A stretch of 28,149 nucleotides of DNA from an uncultured Collinsella sp. (GTDB lineage Bacteria; Actinomycetota; Coriobacteriia; Coriobacteriales; Coriobacteriaceae), in contig UQHQ01000027.1 of NCBI GenBank assembly GCA_900540945.1, positions 1 to 28,149 of the forward strand. Reading direction: 5' to 3'. How positions within the stretch are numbered: position 1 is the first letter of the stretch; each line of letters begins with the position of its first letter. The translations under genes and the position numbers were made by a program. This document shows, piece by piece, positions 24,004 through 28,149 of the stretch. The notes under the pieces were generated by a model. That model searched no databases, had not been told where the DNA came from, and worked only from the letters and a program-made list of their open reading frames with translations.

Positions 24004-24153
24004 CTATGCCGGATTACTACGATGAATTCGAAATATCAGACCTCGGCATTGTTTTTCGTAAAATCACAAGCTGTCTACCTGCGGTTTTGCCGGAGTGCAA
24101 TTCGTTGTGGTTGGAGGCTAACGGTTTATCGTAGTAATCCGGCATAGTTTTGG
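23998..24153. repeat. 156-bp palindromic element, copy B
   Basis: The ends are a perfect 26-bp inverted repeat (23998-24023 with 24128-24153). The core holds CAAGCTGTCTACCTGCGG at the same offset as in copy A (14356-14517), and the right side shares spaced blocks TGGTT, GGC, CGGTT and CGTAGTA with it. Arms differ between copies but pair within each copy. No transposase is encoded. Confidence 0.85.
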
Positions 24154-24334
24154 AATGGTAGTAAATAGATGGCAGCTACTGTGCCGCTACCGCCGCGATT
24201 TTGCCTCCCATTTCCGTAACCTTTCCGCAACAATGTGCCCTCCTCGGCGCCTGCGCCCGCTTGCAACGCCCCCTGCGCTACACTTAGTCGCACTATGGCG
24301 CCGTCGCGTCGCACCCGACCCAAGGGGGACACTC

Positions 24335-25159
24335 ATGAAGAACACTCAGCTGCTGCTGATCAACGATATGTGCGGCTACGGTAAGGTCGCGCTTTCTGCC
24401 ATGCTGCCGGTGCTGTCGCACATGGGTTACCGTATCCACAACCTGCCGACGGCCCTCGTTTCCGATACGCTCAACTACCCCAAGTTTTACATCCACGACA
24501 CCACGGAGTACGTGCGTCAGAGTCTTGCCATCTGGGAGGAGCTCGGCTTTGAATTCGACGCCATCTCGACCGGCTTTATCGTGACCGAGGAAGAGGCGCG
24601 CATCATCTCGGACTTTTGCCACCGCCGTTCGCAAAAAGGCACCAAGGTGTTCGTCGACCCCATCATGGCCGACAACGGCAGGCTCTACGCCGGCGTGCCC
24701 GAATCGACCATCGGCCTTATGCGCAGCCTGGTCGAGTGCGCCGACTACGCGGTGCCCAACTATACCGAGGCGTGTCTGCTCACCGATACGCCTATGGCCG
24801 AGCAGATTACGGCCGATGAGGCTCGTGCGCTCGTGGACGCCATGCTCGCGCTGGGCGCCAAGTCGGTGGTCATTACGAGCGCGAAGGTCGACGGGGCGAG
24901 TGCCGTCATCGGCTACGACCATGTGGCGGGAGAGTACTTCACGATTCCCTTTGAGCTGATCCCGGTGTATTTCCCGGGCACGGGCGATACGTTCTCGTCG
25001 GTGCTCGTGGGTCGCGTTATGGCCGGCTGGAGCTTACAGCGTGCGACGACCGACGCCATGCGTGTGGTGGCCGAGCTTATCGAGCGCAATGCCGACCAAG
25101 AAGACAAGTCGGCCGGCCTTCCCATCGAGGCCTGCCTGGATGTGATCGACCATGAGTAA
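24335..25159 (+). CDS. pdxK: Pyridoxamine/pyridoxal kinase
   Basis: A 274-aa ribokinase-like enzyme that phosphorylates B6 vitamers to give pyridoxal-phosphate precursors. It shows V-D-P-I-M-A-D-N-G at 107-115, close to the PdxK/PdxY D-P-V-M-G-D-N-G motif, and the ATP/anion-hole G-T-G-D at 215-218 with catalytic base D218. The length fits the family. The frame stays open to 24155, but ATG 24335 has AAGGGGG just upstream and begins the conserved L-L-L-I-N-D-M-C-G-Y-G-K region, so it is chosen. Its last 8 bases overlap the next gene's start, which indicates coupled translation with the Cys-rich protein. Whether pyridoxamine or another vitamer is preferred is not visible. Confidence 0.88.
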   Translation: MKNTQLLLINDMCGYGKVALSAMLPVLSHMGYRIHNLPTALVSDTLNYPKFYIHDTTEYVRQSLAIWEELGFEFDAISTGFIVTEEEARIISDFCHRRSQKGTKVFVDPIMADNGRLYAGVPESTIGLMRSLVECADYAVPNYTEACLLTDTPMAEQITADEARALVDAMLALGAKSVVITSAKVDGASAVIGYDHVAGEYFTIPFELIPVYFPGTGDTFSSVLVGRVMAGWSLQRATTDAMRVVAELIERNADQEDKSAGLPIEACLDVIDHE

Positions 25160-25481
25160 CGCCGGCGAGGGCGGCGTCAAGCCTGCGGGCGAGAACGGGC
25201 TGCTCGGTGCGCCGCGTGGCAAGCGTCCGCGTATCCGCGTGAGCTGCGTGGACCAGCTGGGTGCGTGCCGTTGTCACCATGGTCACAAGCCGGGAGACGT
25301 CTTCGACTTCGATCGAGACCGCGGCAAGATGTGCGCTATGGCCTGTCACGTGGGCTTTCCCTATATCGATATCCTGCGCTACGGCGGAACCGTGCCTGGC
25401 AACGAGCCCGGTACGGCAAAGTTCTGCTGCCCCGAGGTCGATACGTTGAACGTCTGGCTTGCCGAGATCGTCGACGAGTAA
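25152..25481 (+). CDS. Cys-rich TIGR04076-like protein
   Basis: A 109-aa protein resembling the TIGR04076 family of unknown function. About 25 residues of Gly-rich lead precede the core. The core has C32, C39, C41, H42-H43-G-H45-K-x-G-D, C61, C65 and the closing C92-C93-P motif, plus the family's I-L-R-Y-G-G segment. The pattern of seven Cys and clustered His suggests metal binding, which is inference. It begins with ATGAGTAA inside the pdxK end, so the two proteins are probably made together. A role linked to vitamin B6 or redox metabolism is possible but not shown. Confidence 0.8.
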   Translation: MSNAGEGGVKPAGENGLLGAPRGKRPRIRVSCVDQLGACRCHHGHKPGDVFDFDRDRGKMCAMACHVGFPYIDILRYGGTVPGNEPGTAKFCCPEVDTLNVWLAEIVDE

Positions 25482-25489
25482 CCGAGCGC

Positions 25490-25522
25490 AATGTGACAAA
25501 GGGGCAGCCCCTTTGACACATT
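25490..25522. repeat. Hairpin of the GTGACAAAGGG family
   Basis: An inverted repeat of about 15-nt arms with one mismatch and a 3-nt loop, 8 nt after the TIGR04076-like gene. It is a near copy of the element at 2389-2421. T-rich sequence appears only 18 nt later, so termination is possible but not classic. Confidence 0.75.
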
Positions 25523-25562
25523 CGCCGGTGATGCCCCTTCTTTTGCTTATAATTTCAAATCT

Positions 25563-25644
25563 CTGCATTTCATCCGATTTTAGGTTCTAAAAATTCTGCG
25601 TTTCATCGATAATCAAGCATATAAAACTTTGCATTTCATTCGAT
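25563..25644 (+). repeat. 33-bp-period tandem repeat upstream of the DUF4143 gene
   Basis: Three copies of a YTGCRTTTCATYCGAT motif start at 25563, 25596 and 25629, exactly 33 bp apart, with AT-rich spacers of similar composition (TTCTAAAAATT, ATATAAAACT). An AT-rich TATAAT (25548-25553) precedes copy 1. The third copy ends 19 nt before ATG 25664. It could be a multi-site operator or iteron-like binding array. Confidence 0.65.
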
Positions 25645-25663
25645 GACACCGAGGGGAGAGCCT

Positions 25664-27025
25664 ATGCTGCGCAGGAAAATAGCGGCAGAGCTGGAGCGTT
25701 GGCTGAAGTCTTCCGAGCAAAAGGCCTTGTTCATTACGGGTTCTCGCCAGATTGGCAAAAGCTATTCGATTCGCGCATTTGGCAAAGCCAACCATGCAAC
25801 CTACATCGAGCTTAACCTCATGGAAAACCGCCAGGCAAAAGATGCTCTTCTCGAGGCGCGGAATGCCGATGATTTCATCAGCAGGGTGACGCTTCTTTCG
25901 GGAAAGTCGATTGCGCCAGGCAAAACGCTCGTGTTTATCGATGAGGTCCAAGAGGCCCCCGACATCATGACGATGGCAAAGTTCCTTGTTGAGGACGGGA
26001 GGTGCCGCTGGGCGTTTTCGGGGTCAATGCTCGGGACTCAGTTCAAGGGCGTCAGGTCCTATCCCGTGGGGTATGTCCACGAGCTTAGGATGTTCCCGCT
26101 CGATTTTGAGGAGTTTTGCTGGGCAACCGGGGTGAGCGAGGGGGCTCGCCAAACGATACGTGACGCGTGTATCAGCGAGAGGCCCGTTCCTGATTACATT
26201 CATGACGCGATGATGGCAAACTTCAGGACCTATACCGTTGTCGGCGGAATGCCGGAGGTCGTGCAGCGTTTCCTTGACACGCAGGGCGACCTTGCCTCTG
26301 TTCGTCAGCTACAGTCAGAGCTCAACGAACAGTACCGGCGGGATATCTCCAAGTATGCAAGCGGGCGAGCCCTTCAGGTGCAGAGCATTTACGATCAGCT
26401 CCCTATTATGCTCGAGGGCGAAAACAAGCGCTTCGTGCTCAATTCCATTGACCCCAAGGCTCACTACGAGAAGTATCAGCGAGATTTTGTATGGCTTGTC
26501 GATGCCGGCGTTGCTCTCAAAGCCGATATCGTAACCGAGCCAAAATCGCCCTTGCTCAAGACGGCACGGCCATCGCAGTTCAAGCTATATCAATCGGATA
26601 CGGGCATGTTGATGGCGCGCTACCCCGTCGGAGTCGCCCAAGCGGCGTATCTTGATAGCAAGGAGCCCAATCTGGGCGGCATTTACGAAAACGTGGTGGC
26701 CCAGCAGCTGGCTGCCCAAAATCGCCAGCTTTACTACTATCAGACAAAAAAGCGCGGTGAAGTGGACTTTGTGGTCGATGGACCGGATGGGACGGCTGTT
26801 CCGATCGAGGTTAAATCGGGCTCCTATTACCACGCGCACGCTGCGCTCGGTCATGTGCTTGATACGGCTGAATATGGCGTAAGGCTCGGGATTGTTTTCT
26901 CGAGAGGCAACGTTGAGCGCAACGGAGCGGTTCTCTATTTGCCGCTATATGCGACCTGGGCCCTTTCGGATGTTTTGGGCGACTCCTGCGCCGAGGGGAT
27001 AAAGCTGGAGGTCAAGCCGGTCTAG
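25664..27025 (+). CDS. AAA-type ATPase with DUF4143 C-terminal domain
   Basis: A 453-aa protein. The N-terminal ATPase has Walker A G-S-R-Q-I-G-K-S (26-33) and Walker B L-V-F-I-D-E-V-Q with D93-E94, then M-F-P-L-D-F-E-E-F, the phrase typical of DUF4143 ATPases. The C-terminal part has the Q-S-D-T-G-M-L segment and ends with G-E-V-D-F-V-V...V-P-I-E-V-K-S, a PD-(D/E)xK-like nuclease pattern. The biological role of this family is not established; proposals include defence and toxin-like functions. An upstream ATG at 25643 is possible, but GAGGGGAG (25651-25658) favours 25664. Base composition is lower in GC than its neighbours, hinting at horizontal transfer. Converges on the phosphatase gene. 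Confidence 0.88.
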   Translation: MLRRKIAAELERWLKSSEQKALFITGSRQIGKSYSIRAFGKANHATYIELNLMENRQAKDALLEARNADDFISRVTLLSGKSIAPGKTLVFIDEVQEAPDIMTMAKFLVEDGRCRWAFSGSMLGTQFKGVRSYPVGYVHELRMFPLDFEEFCWATGVSEGARQTIRDACISERPVPDYIHDAMMANFRTYTVVGGMPEVVQRFLDTQGDLASVRQLQSELNEQYRRDISKYASGRALQVQSIYDQLPIMLEGENKRFVLNSIDPKAHYEKYQRDFVWLVDAGVALKADIVTEPKSPLLKTARPSQFKLYQSDTGMLMARYPVGVAQAAYLDSKEPNLGGIYENVVAQQLAAQNRQLYYYQTKKRGEVDFVVDGPDGTAVPIEVKSGSYYHAHAALGHVLDTAEYGVRLGIVFSRGNVERNGAVLYLPLYATWALSDVLGDSCAEGIKLEVKPV

Positions 27026-27071
27026 GGCTAGTCCCGGATGTGACAAAGGCGTGGCCCGCGACCTCGATTGC

Positions 27072-27518
27072 CTACAGCTGCTCGAGCATAGCGGTGCAGC
27101 CGTCGAGTACGTCGCGGTAGGTGGCATCGAAATTGCCGGTGTACCAGGGGTCGGCCACGTCGCCGGGGCGCTCGGTCCAATCGAGCATGCGCGTAATCTT
27201 GCCGTCGGGGTCGTCGCCAAAGATGCGACGCAGGCCACGCGCGTTCTCGTCGTCCATATAGACAATGTGGTCCCAGTCGCCATACTCCGCGCGACGCACC
27301 TGACGTGCACGATGTGCGACGACGGGAATCCCGACCTCGCGCAGCTTGGCAACGGTACCGTGGTGTGGCGGGTTGCCGATCTCCTCGGTCGAGGTCGCAG
27401 CGGAGTCAATGACAAACTCGCCCGCGCGCCCGGCGCGCCGCACCAGCTCGGTAAACACCGACTCAGCCATCGTCGAGCGACAGATGTTGCCATGGCAGAT
27501 AAACAGTATGCGTTGCAT
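27072..27518 (-). CDS. Low-molecular-weight protein tyrosine phosphatase
   Basis: A 148-aa enzyme with the LMW-PTP signature C8-x5-R14-S at the N-terminus (C-H-G-N-I-C-R-S), where C8 is the nucleophile, and the general-acid loop D-P-W-Y in the last third. Length is usual for the family. It removes phosphate from phosphotyrosine, often on kinases of capsule or exopolysaccharide synthesis, but no such genes are in the window. ATG 27518 has AAAGGAAA about 7 nt upstream. It starts 33 nt after the stop of the partial DUF4143 gene on the same strand and could share its transcript. A GTGACAAAGG half-site lies just beyond its stop, at about 27039. Confidence 0.93.
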   Translation of the reverse strand: MQRILFICHGNICRSTMAESVFTELVRRAGRAGEFVIDSAATSTEEIGNPPHHGTVAKLREVGIPVVAHRARQVRRAEYGDWDHIVYMDDENARGLRRIFGDDPDGKITRMLDWTERPGDVADPWYTGNFDATYRDVLDGCTAMLEQL

Positions 27519-27551
27519 GAGCGGTTTCCTTTCTAGGCGGTCGTGCAGGGC

Positions 27552-28149
27552 TTACAGACTGCTCTTGAGGCAGTTTGCTCCAATAAAGCCCGCTGCGTAC
27601 AAGGGGAGGTGGCGCAGCTCGCGCCCGTCATCGGTTTCGCTGCGGGAAAAATTGTTCTCGGACAAAATGTAGGCATATGGCGATCGGGCTTTGTCCATAA
27701 ACGACCCGAGGGTTCTCGCGCGCACGTTACGTGCGGACTTTACTTCGACGGGCACAATTTCCATACGGTCGGTCTGAAGTAAAAAATCGAGCTCGCCGGT
27801 CGTCTTCCAAGACGACGGCGGCACCCAGTAATACGTCTGCAAGCCATTGCCCGAAAATGCTTGCATGACCGAGTTTTCCGCCAGGGCGCCTCGGAAGTCG
27901 GAAGATAGCGCTATGGCGGAATCCTCTTTGAGGTCGAGCCAGAGCCGCGGGTTGATGCCGAGTTTGTAGAACATGAGGCCGGTATCGAGAAGATAGACCT
28001 TAAAGAAACTTCCATCTTCGTCGTCGAAGGGAACGAGGGGAGGCTCGATGCCTTCGGTCAGGTTGTTGACCGATATGATGCCGGCGCCTTCGAGCCAGTC
28101 GAGCGGCTCCCACAACCTTGCGGGCGCGGCCCCGCCCTTCGCCGCGCAC
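27552..28149 (-). CDS. AAA ATPase/DUF4143 protein, C-terminal part, cut by window edge
   Basis: The frame is open through the window edge; an internal TTG at 28115 is not a likely start. About 198 residues are visible, all in the DUF4143 region: Y-L-L-D-T-G-L-M-F-Y-K-L, G-A-L-A-E-N-S-V-M-Q-A-F, and G-E-L-D-F-L-L...V-P-V-E-V-K-S-A, the same PD-(D/E)xK-like ending as the gene at 25664. The ATPase half with its Walker motifs must lie outside the window. The two genes are related but not close copies in the visible part. Confidence 0.85.
   Translation of the reverse strand, partial: CAAKGGAAPARLWEPLDWLEGAGIISVNNLTEGIEPPLVPFDDEDGSFFKVYLLDTGLMFYKLGINPRLWLDLKEDSAIALSSDFRGALAENSVMQAFSGNGLQTYYWVPPSSWKTTGELDFLLQTDRMEIVPVEVKSARNVRARTLGSFMDKARSPYAYILSENNFSRSETDDGRELRHLPLYAAGFIGANCLKSSL

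Larger units (their letters stand above)
23623..24334. other. 712-bp interval between marR and pdxK
   Basis: No intact gene. From left to right it has a possible MarR operator (23644-23679), an open frame without a start that resembles coding sequence on the minus strand (23716-24003), a 156-bp palindromic element (23998-24153), and about 180 bp before the kinase gene with a TACACT hexamer at 24279-24284 that could be a weak -10. Confidence 0.7.

Noticed and set aside
24155..24334. 60-codon N-terminal extension of the pyridoxamine kinase
   Set aside because: No ribosome site, Arg/Pro-rich non-conserved reading, and AAGGGGG directly precedes ATG 24335.
25563..25644. CRISPR array
   Set aside because: Repeats are short and imperfect, with spacers similar to one another and no cas genes; better read as a tandem operator-like repeat.

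Overview
The window is GC-rich, densely coding bacterial chromosome with small gaps. Gene content and style (Kup with a KdpD-like kinase, OFA-family MFS, a TIGR04076-type protein, heterodimeric ABC exporter, DUF4143 ATPases, many long intergenic palindromes) suggest a gut actinobacterium of the class Coriobacteriia, most like Collinsella. That assignment is inference from style and content; no rRNA or other taxonomic marker lies in the window.

Layout. 1-1324 (-): N-terminal two thirds of an LTA-synthase-like membrane sulfatase, cut by the window edge. 1538-2386 (+): nitroreductase. 2546-4828 (+): Kup potassium transporter followed by a 64-aa single-span protein, closed by a strong terminator. 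4940-7283 (+): KdpD-like kinase without the usual cytoplasmic N-terminal half, and a KdpE-like regulator. 7377-9944 (-): RlmKL-type fused 23S rRNA methyltransferase whose first catalytic domain has lost its NPPY motif. 10020-10847 (+): HAD phosphatase. 11041-11745 (+): transaldolase family. 12127-14274 (-): Tex. 14687-17998 (-): a Gfo/Idh/MocA oxidoreductase, an OFA-type MFS carrier and an SDR dehydrogenase, with a divergent LysR regulator at 18231-19109; this looks like an uptake and oxidation module for one unknown substrate. 19397-23622 (-): marR plus two ABC exporter half-transporters with 8-nt gene overlaps. 24335-25481 (+): pyridoxamine kinase coupled to a Cys-rich TIGR04076-like protein. 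25664-27025 (+) and 27552-28149 (-, cut): two DUF4143 ATPases flanking a low-molecular-weight tyrosine phosphatase (27072-27518, -).

The least explained content is between genes. Two elements of about 160 bp (14356-14517 and 23998-24153) share a conserved core and have terminal arms that differ from each other but remain self-complementary. Other structures are a perfect 36-bp inverted repeat (19275-19382), a 17-bp one (11776-11847), a long imperfect one around a terminator (11902-12117), a compound palindrome (7308-7373), a dispersed hairpin family built on GTGACAAAGGG or CCACCACAAAGG, a 33-bp-period tandem repeat in front of a DUF4143 gene (25563-25644), a leftover copy of the transaldolase 3' end (11874-11899), and a start-less open frame beside the second 160-bp element (23716-24003).

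No tRNA, rRNA, CRISPR array, intact transposase or phage gene was seen.
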